Shown: in pieces, positions 52,225 through 63,437 of the stretch
Layout of the letters: every line of letters begins with the position of its first letter
Position numbering within the stretch: the stretch's first letter is position 1
Assembly: GCF_010499455.1 (NCBI RefSeq)
Contig: NZ_JAAGOH010000019.1
Coordinates: 26,001-90,000, forward strand
Reading direction: 5' to 3'
Origin: Ideonella livida
GTDB lineage: Bacteria; Pseudomonadota; Gammaproteobacteria; Burkholderiales; Burkholderiaceae_C
Length of the DNA stretch: 64,000 nucleotides
The notes under the pieces: generated by a model
The model's input: only the letters and a program-made list of their open reading frames with translations
Told to the model about the DNA's origin: nothing
The model's database searches: none
Translations under genes and position numbers: made by a program

Positions 52225-52784
52225 AGCCGCGCGACATGCCCGCCCACCTCAGCTCCCGCCTGCTGGCCGATCTGCAGGAGCCCGCCCCGGGCACCGAGCC
52301 CCGGCAGGAGGGGGCGCTGGACCACGCCGGGCTGATGCACCTGGTGGGCTATGCGGCCTCGCTGGCCTCGGTGGCGCTCAAGAAGCACTTCCACCGCCAC
52401 ATGGAAGCCCTGGGCTTGAAGGCGGTGGAGTTCTCCATCCTGGTGCTGGTGGACACCAACCGCGAGGTCAACCAGAAGCAGCTGGGCCAGGCGCTGGACG
52501 TCTCCGCCCCGAACCTGGCGGTGACGCTGGACCGCATGGTCGAGCGCGGCTGGGTGCGGCGCGAGCGCTCCGAGCGTGACCGCCGGGCCCAGCTCATCCG
52601 CCTGACCCCCGAGGGCGAGGTCCTGACCGCCCGGGCCCGCCACATCAGCGGCCTGATGGAGCAGGAGCCCCTGAGGGTGCTCAGCCCAGCCGAGCGGGCC
52701 CTGCTCATCGAGCTGCTGCACCGGGTGGCCCGCAGCGGCCACCGCACCGCCCGCCGGCCCCTGCCCGGACCTGACGAGGCCTGA
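52221..52784 (+). CDS. MarR-family transcriptional regulator
   Basis: Winged-helix repressor of about 187 residues (182 from ATG 52236). The HTH is in VNQKQLGQALDVSAPNLAVTLDRMVERGWVRRERSERDRRAQLIRLT-like order, with helix 3 around DVSAPNLAVTLDRM and the wing ERSERDRR. The GTG at 52221 overlaps the acyl-CoA dehydrogenase stop. MarR proteins that control hydroxycinnamate genes sense the CoA thioester; by location this one probably represses the island, including the divergent region at 41660-41876. Confidence 0.9.
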   Translation: MKPRDMPAHLSSRLLADLQEPAPGTEPRQEGALDHAGLMHLVGYAASLASVALKKHFHRHMEALGLKAVEFSILVLVDTNREVNQKQLGQALDVSAPNLAVTLDRMVERGWVRRERSERDRRAQLIRLTPEGEVLTARARHISGLMEQEPLRVLSPAERALLIELLHRVARSGHRTARRPLPGPDEA

Positions 52785-52827
52785 GCGGCCCGGCCCCTGC
52801 CCGGGCGAACTGGGCACAATCGCGCCC

Positions 52828-53397
52828 ATGAGCAAGGCCTTCACCAAGGAACCCAGCGGCGACGAGGACGACGACGAGGACGGCGGCGGCCTGCCGCCCC
52901 TGCCCGCCGGCACCAAGAACTACATGACCCCGGCCGGCTACGCCGCGCTGCGGGCCGAGCTGTTGGCGCTGATCGACGTTGAACGCCCCAAGATCGTCGA
53001 GATCGTGCACTGGGCCGCCTCCAACGGCGACCGCAGCGAGAACGGTGACTACCTCTACGGCAAGAAGCGCCTGCGCGAGATCGACCGCCGCATCCGCTTT
53101 CTCACCAAGCGCCTGGACCGCGCCGAGGTGGCCGACCCCTCGGCCCACCATGGGCACGACCAGATCTTCTTTGGCGCCACCGTCACCTATGCCAACAGCC
53201 GGGGCGAGGAGCGCACCATCACCATCAAGGGCATTGACGAGGTGGACCACCTGGCCGGCGAGGTGAGCTGGATTTCTCCCATCGCACGTGCCCTGCTCAA
53301 GGCCCGGGAGGGCGACGAGGTGCGGCTGCAGACGCCAGGCGGGGTGGAAACCCTGGAGGTGCTGGAGGTCCGTTATCCCGCACCGGCGGGTGGCTGA
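52828..53397 (+). CDS. greB: Transcription elongation factor GreB
   Basis: Rescues backtracked RNA polymerase by stimulating transcript cleavage. The 189-residue protein has an acidic N-terminal extension (GDEDDDEDGG), the coiled-coil GreA/B domain (NYMTPAGYAALRAEL, VHWAASNGDRSENGDYLYGKKRLREIDRRI) containing the catalytic acidic tip, and a C-terminal FKBP-like domain with ISWISP-type sequence (EVSWISPIARALLKA). The GKKRLREID pattern is the GreB form. Presumably a stand-alone gene. Confidence 0.96.
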   Translation: MSKAFTKEPSGDEDDDEDGGGLPPLPAGTKNYMTPAGYAALRAELLALIDVERPKIVEIVHWAASNGDRSENGDYLYGKKRLREIDRRIRFLTKRLDRAEVADPSAHHGHDQIFFGATVTYANSRGEERTITIKGIDEVDHLAGEVSWISPIARALLKAREGDEVRLQTPGGVETLEVLEVRYPAPAGG

Positions 53398-53407
53398 GGC
53401 CGGACCC

Positions 53408-53989
53408 TCAGGCCTGCACCCACTGGGCGGGCGTGCCCGGCTCGAAACGGGCCCGGCGGTGGCCGCTGGGCGCCAGGCCCAGCCAGTCGGCCGCCAGGAC
53501 CCGGGCGGTGACCACCGCGAAATGGCCGCGGCTGGCGGCCTGCACCTGCGGTGCACCCAGGCGGCTGCCCGGTGGCAGGGGGGAGAGGTAGTCCTGCGCG
53601 GCCGGGGTCAGCTTGAGCCGCGCCCAGCGCGAACTCACGTCCAGCCCCTGGTCGGCCACCGCCAGCGCCACCTGCAGGCGCAGCTGCCAGCCCAGTGCCG
53701 GGCACCAGCACACCACCAAGCCGCGGGCCTGGGCCCGCATCTGCGCCACCTTGGGCGAGCGGGCGTCGGTGTAGAACAGCAGGGTGTGGTCGGCGGGCCG
53801 CACCTCGCGCAGCACCACGGTGCGCGCGTCGGGCAGGCCCTCAGGCGTTACCGTGGCCAGGGTGGCGGTGCGCCAGCCGTGGCCGCGGGTCTTGCTGGCC
53901 TGCACCAGCGCCTGCCACACGGCGGCCTCCAGCTGCTCCAGGGCGGGCAGCTCCACCCCGGGGGTGGTGGAAGGGGCGCTCATGGCCAT
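53408..53989 (-). CDS. Pyridoxamine 5'-phosphate oxidase-family flavin-binding protein
   Basis: A 193-residue split-barrel protein of the PNPOx-like group. Motifs are ATVTPEGLPDARTVVLR (FMN phosphate contact), LLFYTDARSPKVAQM and SRWARLKLTP. The C-terminal dimerisation segment of true PdxH (RLR...W) is not clear, so a general FMN- or heme-linked role is safer than pyridoxal phosphate synthesis. Start M1 at 53989; Met3 at 53983 is possible. It converges with greB (10 bp) and lies just downstream of lysS. Confidence 0.85.
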   Translation of the reverse strand: MAMSAPSTTPGVELPALEQLEAAVWQALVQASKTRGHGWRTATLATVTPEGLPDARTVVLREVRPADHTLLFYTDARSPKVAQMRAQARGLVVCWCPALGWQLRLQVALAVADQGLDVSSRWARLKLTPAAQDYLSPLPPGSRLGAPQVQAASRGHFAVVTARVLAADWLGLAPSGHRRARFEPGTPAQWVQA

Positions 53990-54003
53990 GGCCGCGTCGC
54001 GGA

Positions 54004-55524
54004 TCAGCCCTCGCGGCGCAGGGCCGGGAAGAGGATCACGTCGCGGATGCTGGGCGAGTCGGTCAGCAACATCATCAGGCGGTCGATGCCGATGCCGCAG
54101 CCGCCGGTCGGGGGCATGCCGTATTCCAGGGCGCGGATGAAGTCAGCGTCGTAGAACATCGCCTCGTCGTCGCCGGCTTCCTTGTTGGCCACCTGGGCGT
54201 GGAAGCGGGCGGCCTGGTCCTCGGCGTCGTTCAGCTCGGAGAAGCCGTTGCCGAACTCGCGGCCGGTGATGAACAGCTCAAAGCGCTCGGTGATGGCGGG
54301 GTTGCTGTCGCTGGCGCGGGCCAGCGGGCTCACCTCGACCGGGTAGTCGATGATGAAGGTCGGCTGCCAGAGCTTTTCTTCCACGGCCGCTTCGAACAGG
54401 CCGAACTGCAGTTGCGCCAGCTTCCAGTGCTTGGGCGGCTCCTCACCCAGGGCCTTGAGCTTGGCATGCACGGCCTCGGCCGAGTCGGCCTCTTCCGGCG
54501 TCAGGCCGGCGTGCACCACCAGGGAGTCGCGCACGGACAGGCGGGCGAAGGGCTCGTCCAGGTGCACCGGCTTGCCGGCGTAGCTCAGGCGCGCGGAGCC
54601 GGTGGCGCGGGTGGCGGCGTCACGCAGCAGGGCCTCGGTGAAGTCCATCAGGTCGTGATGGTTCCAGTAGGCCGCGTAAAACTCCATCATCGTGAATTCG
54701 GGGTTGTGCCGAACCGAGATGCCTTCGTTGCGGAAGTTGCGGTTGATCTCGAACACGCGCTCGAAGCCGCCCACCACCAGGCGCTTCAAGTACAGCTCGG
54801 GCGCGATGCGCAGGAACATCTCCTGGTCCAGCGCGTTGTGGTGGGTGATGAAGGGCCGGGCGTTGGCGCCGCCAGGGATGGGGTGGAGCATGGGCGTTTC
54901 CACTTCCAGGAAGCCCTGGTCCACCATGAAGTTGCGGATGGCGCTGACGGCCTTGCTGCGCGCGGTAAACCGCTGGCGGGCCGCGTCATCGGTCATCAGG
55001 TCCACATAGCGCTGGCGGTACTTCTGCTCCTGGTCGGTCATGCCGTGGAACTTGTCCGGCAGCGGGCGCAGGCTCTTGGTCAGCAGGCGCACCGAGGTGG
55101 CCTTGACCGACAGCTCACCCGTCTTGGTCTTGAACAGCGTGCCTTCGCAGCCCAGGATGTCGCCCAGGTCCCAGTGCTTGAAGGCGGCCAGCACCTCGGC
55201 GCCGACCGCGTCTTGCGTGATGTAGAGCTGGATGCGGCCGCTGGCGTCTTGCAGCGTGGCGAAGCAGGCCTTGCCCATGACGCGCTTGAGCATCATGCGG
55301 CCGGCCACGCTCACTGCGATGGCCTGGCCTTCCAAGGTGGCAGCGTCTTGGTCATCGTGGCCGCGGTGCAAATCGGCGGCGCGGTGGCCAGGTTTGAAGT
55401 CGTTGGGGAACACCGCCTCACCCGTGCCGGCCGCCTTGGCGCGCAGGGCGGCCAGTTTTTCGCGACGCTCAGCGATGAGCTGGTTGTCGTCGGGCGCGGT
55501 CGGGGGGGTGTGGTCGTGGCTCAT
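54004..55524 (-). CDS. lysS: Lysine-tRNA ligase, class II
   Basis: Charges tRNA-Lys. The 506-residue enzyme has the OB-fold anticodon domain (about 60-150) and class II motifs: motif 1 around [16 protein letters not shown], motif 2 [20 protein letters not shown] and motif 3 [14 protein letters not shown] near the C-terminus. It opens with a short acidic/Pro-rich stretch before [13 protein letters not shown]. It ends 14 bp before the PNPOx-family gene in the same direction. Confidence 0.97.
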   Translation of the reverse strand: MSHDHTPPTAPDDNQLIAERREKLAALRAKAAGTGEAVFPNDFKPGHRAADLHRGHDDQDAATLEGQAIAVSVAGRMMLKRVMGKACFATLQDASGRIQLYITQDAVGAEVLAAFKHWDLGDILGCEGTLFKTKTGELSVKATSVRLLTKSLRPLPDKFHGMTDQEQKYRQRYVDLMTDDAARQRFTARSKAVSAIRNFMVDQGFLEVETPMLHPIPGGANARPFITHHNALDQEMFLRIAPELYLKRLVVGGFERVFEINRNFRNEGISVRHNPEFTMMEFYAAYWNHHDLMDFTEALLRDAATRATGSARLSYAGKPVHLDEPFARLSVRDSLVVHAGLTPEEADSAEAVHAKLKALGEEPPKHWKLAQLQFGLFEAAVEEKLWQPTFIIDYPVEVSPLARASDSNPAITERFELFITGREFGNGFSELNDAEDQAARFHAQVANKEAGDDEAMFYDADFIRALEYGMPPTGGCGIGIDRLMMLLTDSPSIRDVILFPALRREG

Positions 55525-55805
55525 GGTGGTGGCGCCGCCTAGGGGCGGCGCAGCAAAAGTGGGTCAGGGTGTCGCCAGCGGCGAACCCGCCATTCTAAAA
55601 GGGGCATCCCGGAGGCGGTGATGAAAGCGGCAGGAAGGGGCGCCCTTGCGCATTCACCAGGCGCCAACTGCGGGCACCGCTGAAATATGCAGGCGCCGGT
55701 GAGCCATCTGCCGGTTGCAGCCTGCGTGAGCAGACAAGTCCTGCTGCGCGCGCCGAATGGGGTGCCCTGCAGGTCCTGCGCCATTGCCCACGGTTGCTTC
55801 TGCCC
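55525..55805. promoter_or_regulatory. Divergent gap between lysS and an unknown lipoprotein gene
   Basis: This 281-bp stretch has no supported gene. It should contain the lysS promoter and that of the rightward gene at 55806. I see no T-box (not expected in this group), hairpin terminator or repeat. Confidence 0.3.
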
Positions 55806-56738
55806 ATGACTCCCCTTGAACCCGCTGTTCACCGGTGCTTGGCCGACCCGGTTGACTCCGCCCGCCGCCACGCGGCGCGGTGGCTGGTCTTGCTGGCCGC
55901 CAGCGGCCTGTGCGCCTGCCACGGCGTGGACCCGCTGCTGGCCAAACCGCCGCCGCCCACCCGGCCCGACGTGGTGTTGCGCACCCCGTGGGAGTTGCAG
56001 CAGGCGCTGGTACAGGCCCGGCAAGCGGTGGCGCAGGTGCGTGGCCTGTTCTCCAACGGCTTGTGGTCGGACGCGCTGTCGCAGTCGCCTCAGGCCTTCA
56101 GCCAGGCCCTGGCGCGGCAGCGCCCGGCTTTGCAGCCGCAGGCCGAGGCGTTGCAGGCTGCGCTGGGGGAAATGTTCACCAGCGCGGCCGCGGTGGACGA
56201 GTCGGCCAGCCAGATCACGCTGCGCTTGCGGGCCCTGGACACCATTCGCGAGCGCACCGGCTTTGTGGCCTATGTGGAGCGCCGCGCTGACCTCTACAAC
56301 CGCCGCGCCCAAGCCCAGCGCGAGCAGCAGCGCTACGGCGCCGGTGCCGACCGCTTCCAGAGCGAGGCCGCGGGCCACCAGGCCGTGGCGAACAGCGGCA
56401 GGGTGGAGCGCATCGACTATGTGGACAGCCGGGGCCGCGTGGTGGAGTCCCGCTACACCCCTGCCCATGACGAGAGGCAACGTGCCCGGATGCTGCTGCC
56501 CTTTGCCAACCAGGCCGCCCGCGACCTGGCCGAGCGCGCCAGCCAAGAGCAGGAGCGCGCACAACAACTGGCGCTGGAGATCAACGCCACCCGCAGCGGC
56601 AATCTGGAGCAGGTGGAGCGCCAGATCTACGACGCGTCGGACCACATCACCCAGGACCTCTGGCCCCGGTTGGACGCTGCGCAGCAGCGTTTGCAGCGAG
56701 CCCGAGAGCGTTTCCACCAGCTCAGCGGCCAGCCCTGA
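55806..56738 (+). CDS. Unrecognised exported protein, probable lipoprotein with coiled coil
   Basis: About 310 residues; no family recognised. The N-terminus has a hydrophobic stretch (WLVLLAASGLCACHG) with a possible lipobox at LCAC. Most of the remainder is charged, Gln/Arg/Ala-rich helix with heptad character (RQAVAQVRGLF, ALARQRPALQPQAEALQAAL, RRAQAQREQQR, ERASQEQERAQQLALEI), which suggests a long periplasmic coiled coil. ATG 55806 is the best start (a TTG lies at 55794). It is followed 78 nt later by a second small lipoprotein gene and may be co-transcribed with it. Confidence 0.7.
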   Translation: MTPLEPAVHRCLADPVDSARRHAARWLVLLAASGLCACHGVDPLLAKPPPPTRPDVVLRTPWELQQALVQARQAVAQVRGLFSNGLWSDALSQSPQAFSQALARQRPALQPQAEALQAALGEMFTSAAAVDESASQITLRLRALDTIRERTGFVAYVERRADLYNRRAQAQREQQRYGAGADRFQSEAAGHQAVANSGRVERIDYVDSRGRVVESRYTPAHDERQRARMLLPFANQAARDLAERASQEQERAQQLALEINATRSGNLEQVERQIYDASDHITQDLWPRLDAAQQRLQRARERFHQLSGQP

Positions 56739-56816
56739 GCTTGTTTCGTCTTTCCCCTCGCGGGTTCGCCCGCCCCTGATCCTTGACGCTGTCTGTTCTC
56801 ACCTAGAAAGGAATCG

Positions 56817-57326
56817 ATGAAATCCCTCCTCACCCTGGCGGCGCTGCTGGCTGCCACCGCCCTGACCGGCTGCGCCACCCAGTTCCCCCATGAGCTGGCC
56901 GGTTTCCACGACGTTGACATGCTGTCCGGCGCCAAGCCCGTGGAGGTTCGGCCCAGCTTTGCAGCCGGATTGACTGGCGGGGCCATCGAGGCCACCACCA
57001 CACTCAGCAAAAAGGGCTTTGCCGGCTTGCAGTACGACGCTGGCGGCCGCAGCTCGGGTTCGGATGCCTACCGGAGGGTGAAGGTCAGCTCGAGTGAAGC
57101 CCCCAACTTGCGGTGGGAGGTTTGGGTCCGCACGGACGGCATTGGCCTGGGTTCGCGCCAGTACGCCAAGATCATGGGCCCGTTCAGGAACGGCGAGGAG
57201 GCCAAGGTCATGTTCGTCAACAACGGGCTGGGCCAGAGCCTCGAGCGCAACCTGCTCGTCGTGGTTTACTCACCCACCGAGACGGAGCGCTCCGTACGCT
57301 TGCACATGTCCGAAGTCACGCGCTGA
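56817..57326 (+). CDS. Unrecognised small lipoprotein
   Basis: A 169-residue protein with a clean lipoprotein signal (MKSLLTLAALLAATALTGC) and an AAAGGA ribosome site. The mature part has beta-type sequence (LRWEVWVRTDGIGLGSRQYAKIMGPF, EAKVMFVNNGLG, LLVVVYSPTETERSVRLHMSEV). I recognise no family. It sits just before the polysaccharide cluster, but a 90-bp gap and the different gene type give no firm link. Confidence 0.75.
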   Translation: MKSLLTLAALLAATALTGCATQFPHELAGFHDVDMLSGAKPVEVRPSFAAGLTGGAIEATTTLSKKGFAGLQYDAGGRSSGSDAYRRVKVSSSEAPNLRWEVWVRTDGIGLGSRQYAKIMGPFRNGEEAKVMFVNNGLGQSLERNLLVVVYSPTETERSVRLHMSEVTR

Positions 57327-57416
57327 GGCCTCACTGTCGGGCGGCGGGCGGGCTCCTAGAATCCGGGGCTTTTGCTTGACCGACGCGGGGGACGCCTCCT
57401 GGCGTCCCTCCACCGC

Positions 57417-59693
<2,277 letters not shown>

Positions 59694-59703
59694 GGACCTG
59701 CGC

Positions 59704-60339
59704 ATGACGCCCGACGCCGACGCCGCCCCCGCCTGGGCCCACCCCAGCGCCATCGTGGACGAAGGTGCCCAGCTGGGCGCCGGCACCAAGGTCTGGCACT
59801 TCAGCCATGTCTGCGGCGGCGCGCGCATCGGCCCGGGCTGCTCGCTGGGGCAGAACGTCTTTGTGGCCAACGACGTGGCGATTGGCGCCAACGTCAAGAT
59901 CCAGAACAACGTGTCGGTCTACGACGCGGTGACGCTGGAGGACGAGGTCTTCTGCGGCCCCAGCGTGGTCTTCACCAACGTCTTCAACCCGCGCTCGGCC
60001 GTGCCCCGCAAGGCCGAGTACCGCCGCACGCTGATCCGCCGCGGCGCCACGCTGGGCGCCAACTCCACCATCGTCTGCGGCAGCACCGTGGGGGAATACG
60101 CCTTCATCGGCGCCGGCGCCGTGGTCACCAAAGACGTCCCCGCCTTCGCCCTGATGACCGGTGTGCCCGCCCGCCAGACCGGCTGGATGAGCCGCCACGG
60201 CGAAAAGCTGGCGCTGCCGGTGCGGGCCATCGACGGCGCGGAGGCCGTCTGCCCGGCGACGGGCGAGCGCTACCGCCTGCAGGGCGGGGTGCTGGCGGTG
60301 CTGCCGGATGGCATGGACCGCGGCACGGCTGCCACCTGA
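59704..60339 (+). CDS. wbpD: UDP-2-acetamido-3-amino-2,3-dideoxyglucuronate N-acetyltransferase (WbpD/WlbB type)
   Basis: Left-handed beta-helix acetyltransferase that acetylates the C3 amino group with acetyl-CoA. The 211-residue protein has hexapeptide repeats through residues 10-150. The WlbB pattern is visible: [24 protein letters not shown] (active-site His), [28 protein letters not shown] and [16 protein letters not shown]. Its C-terminal 40 residues form a small zinc-ribbon-less tail. Genetically it stands between the oxidase and the aminotransferase. Confidence 0.93.
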   Translation: MTPDADAAPAWAHPSAIVDEGAQLGAGTKVWHFSHVCGGARIGPGCSLGQNVFVANDVAIGANVKIQNNVSVYDAVTLEDEVFCGPSVVFTNVFNPRSAVPRKAEYRRTLIRRGATLGANSTIVCGSTVGEYAFIGAGAVVTKDVPAFALMTGVPARQTGWMSRHGEKLALPVRAIDGAEAVCPATGERYRLQGGVLAVLPDGMDRGTAAT

Positions 60340-60351
60340 ACGAGGCCTTTC

Positions 60352-61476
60352 ATGCAGTTCATCGACCTCCAAGCCCAGTACGCCGCGCTCAAGGGCGAGA
60401 TCAACGCCGCCATCCAGCGGGTGCTGGACCATGGCCAGTACATCATGGGCCCCGAGGTGGCGCAGGTGGAGCAGGCGCTGGCGGCCTTCGTGGGCGTGAA
60501 GCACTGCATCACCGTGGCCAGTGGCACCGAGGCGCTGCTGATCGCCCTGATGGCGCTGGAGCTGCAGCCGGGTGATGAGGTCATCACCACGCCCTTCACC
60601 TTTGCGGCCACGGCCGAGGTGATTGCGCTGCTGGGTGGCGTGCCGGTGTTCGTGGACGTGCAGCCCGACACCTGCAACCTCGATCCGGCCTGGATCGAGG
60701 CCGCCATCACGCCGCGCACCCGGGCGATCATGCCCGTCAGCCTGTACGGCCAAGTGGCCGACCTGGCAGAGGTGAACGCCATCGCGGCGCGGCACGGCTT
60801 GGCCGTGATCGAGGACGCGGCGCAGAGCTTTGGCGCCACCTACCAGGGCCGGCGCTCCTGCGGCCTGAGCACCTTTGGGGCCACCAGCTTCTTCCCCAGC
60901 AAGCCCCTGGGTTGTTATGGCGATGGCGGCGCGCTGTTCACCGACGACGACCGCCTGGCCCAGGCCGCGCGCGAGATCCGGGTGCACGGCCAGAGCGCCC
61001 GCTACACCCACACCCGCGTGGGTGTGGGCGGCCGCATGGACACCCTGCAGTGCGCCGTGGTGCTGGCCAAGCTGCCCCGCTTTGAATGGGAGCTGGCCCG
61101 CCGCCGGGCGCTGGGCGAGCGCTACGCCCGCTTGATCGACCACCACGGCGCCGGCCTGCCGCTGCAACGCTTGGCGGTGCGTGCCGACCGCGACTGCGTC
61201 TGGGGCCAGTACACCGTGATCTTGAGCCCTGGCGTGGACCGCGCGGCGGTGCAGGCGCGGCTCAAGGACGTGGGCATTCCCACGGCGGTGCATTACCCGC
61301 GTGCCCTGCACCAGCAGGCGGCCTACGCCCGCTTTGCCCCGGCGGGCGGCTGCCCGGTGGCCGAAGGCCTGGCCGCGCGGGTGATGAGCCTGCCGATGAG
61401 CCCCGACCTGGCCGAGGCCGACCAGGAGCGTGTGGTGGCGGCCTTGGCCCGGGCCCTGGCCCCGGCGGTCGGCTGA
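60352..61476 (+). CDS. wbpE: UDP-2-acetamido-2-deoxy-3-oxoglucuronate aminotransferase (WbpE/WlbC type)
   Basis: DegT/DnrJ/EryC1 PLP-dependent aminotransferase using glutamate to aminate C3. The 374-residue protein has VASGTEALLIALMAL (PLP phosphate), PVSLYGQVADL, EDAAQSFGA and the PLP Lys184 in FFPSKPLGCYGDGGAL. VGGRMDTLQCAVVLAKL is typical of the sugar aminotransferases. With WbpA, WbpB and WbpD it completes the path to UDP-2,3-diacetamido-2,3-dideoxyglucuronate; no C2 epimerase of the WbpI kind is seen in the window. Confidence 0.93.
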   Translation: MQFIDLQAQYAALKGEINAAIQRVLDHGQYIMGPEVAQVEQALAAFVGVKHCITVASGTEALLIALMALELQPGDEVITTPFTFAATAEVIALLGGVPVFVDVQPDTCNLDPAWIEAAITPRTRAIMPVSLYGQVADLAEVNAIAARHGLAVIEDAAQSFGATYQGRRSCGLSTFGATSFFPSKPLGCYGDGGALFTDDDRLAQAAREIRVHGQSARYTHTRVGVGGRMDTLQCAVVLAKLPRFEWELARRRALGERYARLIDHHGAGLPLQRLAVRADRDCVWGQYTVILSPGVDRAAVQARLKDVGIPTAVHYPRALHQQAAYARFAPAGGCPVAEGLAARVMSLPMSPDLAEADQERVVAALARALAPAVG

Positions 61477-61485
61477 GCCGCGGCC

Positions 61486-62079
61486 ATGGCCTTGTGGCGG
61501 TATGCATGGGATGCCCTGGGGGCCCGGTGGCGGGCCGGGTGGTGGCGCCTGGCCTGGGGCGTGCAGGCCGGCGCGCGGGCCAAGGTGCACCGTGGCGTGC
61601 GCTGGCGGGGCGAGCGCGGTGCGCTGGTGCTGGGCGCGGGCGCCGAGCTCTATCCCGGCACCGCGCTGCTGTGCACCCGCGGCGGGCGCCTGCGCCTGGG
61701 CGCGGGCTCGCACATCGCGCCGGGCGGACACCTGCTGGTGGGCGGGCAGGTGCTGGACATCGGCGATGCGGTGGCCATCGGGCCGCAGGTGGCGATCTTC
61801 TGCGAATCCAACGGCACGGCCGCCGGGGCGCCCTTTGTGGCTCAGCGGGTGGCCGCGCCGGTGCGCATTGGGCGCAATGTGTTCCTCGGGGCCCGCGTCA
61901 CCGTGCTGCCGGGGGCGGTGATCGAGGACGGGGTGGTGGTGGCTGCCCATGCGGTGGTGCGCGGCCGCCTGGCCTCGGGCTGGGTCTATGGCGGGGTGCC
62001 GGCACAGCCGCTGCATCGGCTGCGTGCCGACCAAGGGGCGCCGGCTGCCGCGGCGGTGGCGCAGGATCGTCAGGCATGA
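61486..62079 (+). CDS. Hexapeptide-repeat acyltransferase
   Basis: A 197-residue acyltransferase of the maltose/galactoside O-acetyltransferase (LbetaH) class. Imperfect hexapeptides run from about 45 to 175 (LVLGAGAELYPGTAL, GRLRLGAGSHIAPGGHLLVGG, PVRIGRNVFLGARVTVLPGAVIEDGVVVAAHAVVRG). The N-terminus is Trp/Arg-rich and helical. It likely decorates the polysaccharide with O-acetyl groups. The gap to the aminotransferase gene is 9 bp. Confidence 0.88.
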   Translation: MALWRYAWDALGARWRAGWWRLAWGVQAGARAKVHRGVRWRGERGALVLGAGAELYPGTALLCTRGGRLRLGAGSHIAPGGHLLVGGQVLDIGDAVAIGPQVAIFCESNGTAAGAPFVAQRVAAPVRIGRNVFLGARVTVLPGAVIEDGVVVAAHAVVRGRLASGWVYGGVPAQPLHRLRADQGAPAAAAVAQDRQA

Positions 62080-62089
62080 GGGGGCTCCG

Positions 62090-63409
62090 ATGAGGCGGTG
62101 TGGTGTGCCGGCTTTGCGCGGGGCCGATCTGGTCCGCGCGACCTGCGGCCACCTGGCTGCGCGCCTGGCGGGGCGGCCGCAGGCCGGGCTGCTGGCCTGG
62201 CAGCTGGCCCTGGCGGCACATCTGCAGGCGCCTGCAGGGGGCCTGTGGCTGACCGGCGCCGGCCGCTGCGCGCTGCACGCCTTCGTGGCGGCCAGCCGCC
62301 GCGCGCCCGATCAGGAGGCCGCCCAGGGCGGTCCCGACGAGGCGCTGCTGCCCGGCTACACCTGCGTGGTGGTGCCCAACGTCTTCCTGCACCTGGGCCT
62401 GCCGGTGCGTTATGTGGACCTGCCGGACGCCCAGGCAACCGGCGGCCAGCCCGGTGCAGCCCTCAACCCGGCGCCCGACGCCTGGCGGGCGGCCATCGGC
62501 CCGCGCACCCGCTGGCTGGTGGTGCCGCACAACTTTGGCCAGCCCAGCGCCGGCCTGCCGGCCCTGCGCCAGTGGCTGCGCCAGCACCATCCGCAGGTGC
62601 TGCTGGTGGAAGACGCCGCCCACGCGCTGGACGTGCGCCTGCCCGAGGGGCCGCGCGCCGGCACGGTGGGCGACGCCGCCTTCTTCAGCTTCGAGTACGC
62701 CAAATGCCTGAGCACCGGCCTGGGCGGCGCCCTGCGGGTGGCCGAACCCAGCCGCTGGCCGGGCCTGGCCGGGCACCTGGCGCAAGCGCCGGGGCCGTCG
62801 CCGGGGGTCCAGCTCAAGCGCGGGCTCACCCTGGCCTTCCACCTCAGCCAGGCCACCTGGCCCACACCGCTGGCCGCAGCGCTGGCGGCGCTGCTGCGTG
62901 CGCCATCGCGCGCCCTGGGTCTGGTGGCGGGCACGCCGGCGGCCGAGCTCAGTGGCCAGGCCCGTCCCGACTACCGGCAAGGCCTGGGCGACCTGCCGGC
63001 CCGGCTGGCCCTGGCGCAGTGGCGGCGCTGGCCGGCGCTGCAGGCCCGGCGTGTGGACCAGGCGCGCCGCTACGACGAGCTGCTGGCCGGCTCGCCCTGG
63101 CTGCATCCCCTGGCCGCCCCCGGCACCGGGCCGCTGCTGCGCTACCCGGTGGCGGTGCGCGGCGGCGTGGCGCGGGACGCCGCGGTGGCCGCGCTGCAGG
63201 CCCTGGGGGTGGAGCCCGGGGTGTGGTTCGACGATGTGGTCCACCCCGCGGGCAGCCTGCGCCACGGCTATGCGGCGGGCGACTGCCCGCAGGGCGAGGC
63301 CCTGGCCGCGTGCATCCTCAACCTGCCCCTGGGCGAACACGCCCAGCTGGGCCACCGCCAGGCCCGGGCCCTGCGCCACCTGGCCCTGGCCGGGCCGGGG
63401 GCCGCATGA
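62090..63409 (+). CDS. DegT/DnrJ/EryC1-family PLP enzyme, divergent
   Basis: A 439-residue fold-type I PLP protein. Landmarks are TGAGRCALHAFVAASR (phosphate cup), LVPHNFGQPSAG-type segment VVPHNFGQPS, VEDAAHALD (PLP ring contact) and Lys205 in FFSFEYAKCLSTGLGGAL as the Schiff-base candidate. It is longer and more Ala/Arg/Pro-rich than WbpE, and the substrate loop differs, so another nucleotide-sugar or a non-sugar substrate is possible. ATG 62090 is preceded by GAGGGGG. Its stop overlaps an 11-codon mini-ORF that leads to the flippase start. Confidence 0.83.
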   Translation: MRRCGVPALRGADLVRATCGHLAARLAGRPQAGLLAWQLALAAHLQAPAGGLWLTGAGRCALHAFVAASRRAPDQEAAQGGPDEALLPGYTCVVVPNVFLHLGLPVRYVDLPDAQATGGQPGAALNPAPDAWRAAIGPRTRWLVVPHNFGQPSAGLPALRQWLRQHHPQVLLVEDAAHALDVRLPEGPRAGTVGDAAFFSFEYAKCLSTGLGGALRVAEPSRWPGLAGHLAQAPGPSPGVQLKRGLTLAFHLSQATWPTPLAAALAALLRAPSRALGLVAGTPAAELSGQARPDYRQGLGDLPARLALAQWRRWPALQARRVDQARRYDELLAGSPWLHPLAAPGTGPLLRYPVAVRGGVARDAAVAALQALGVEPGVWFDDVVHPAGSLRHGYAAGDCPQGEALAACILNLPLGEHAQLGHRQARALRHLALAGPGAA

Positions 63410-63437
63410 CCCGGTGGCCGGCCCGTGGGGCGCAACG

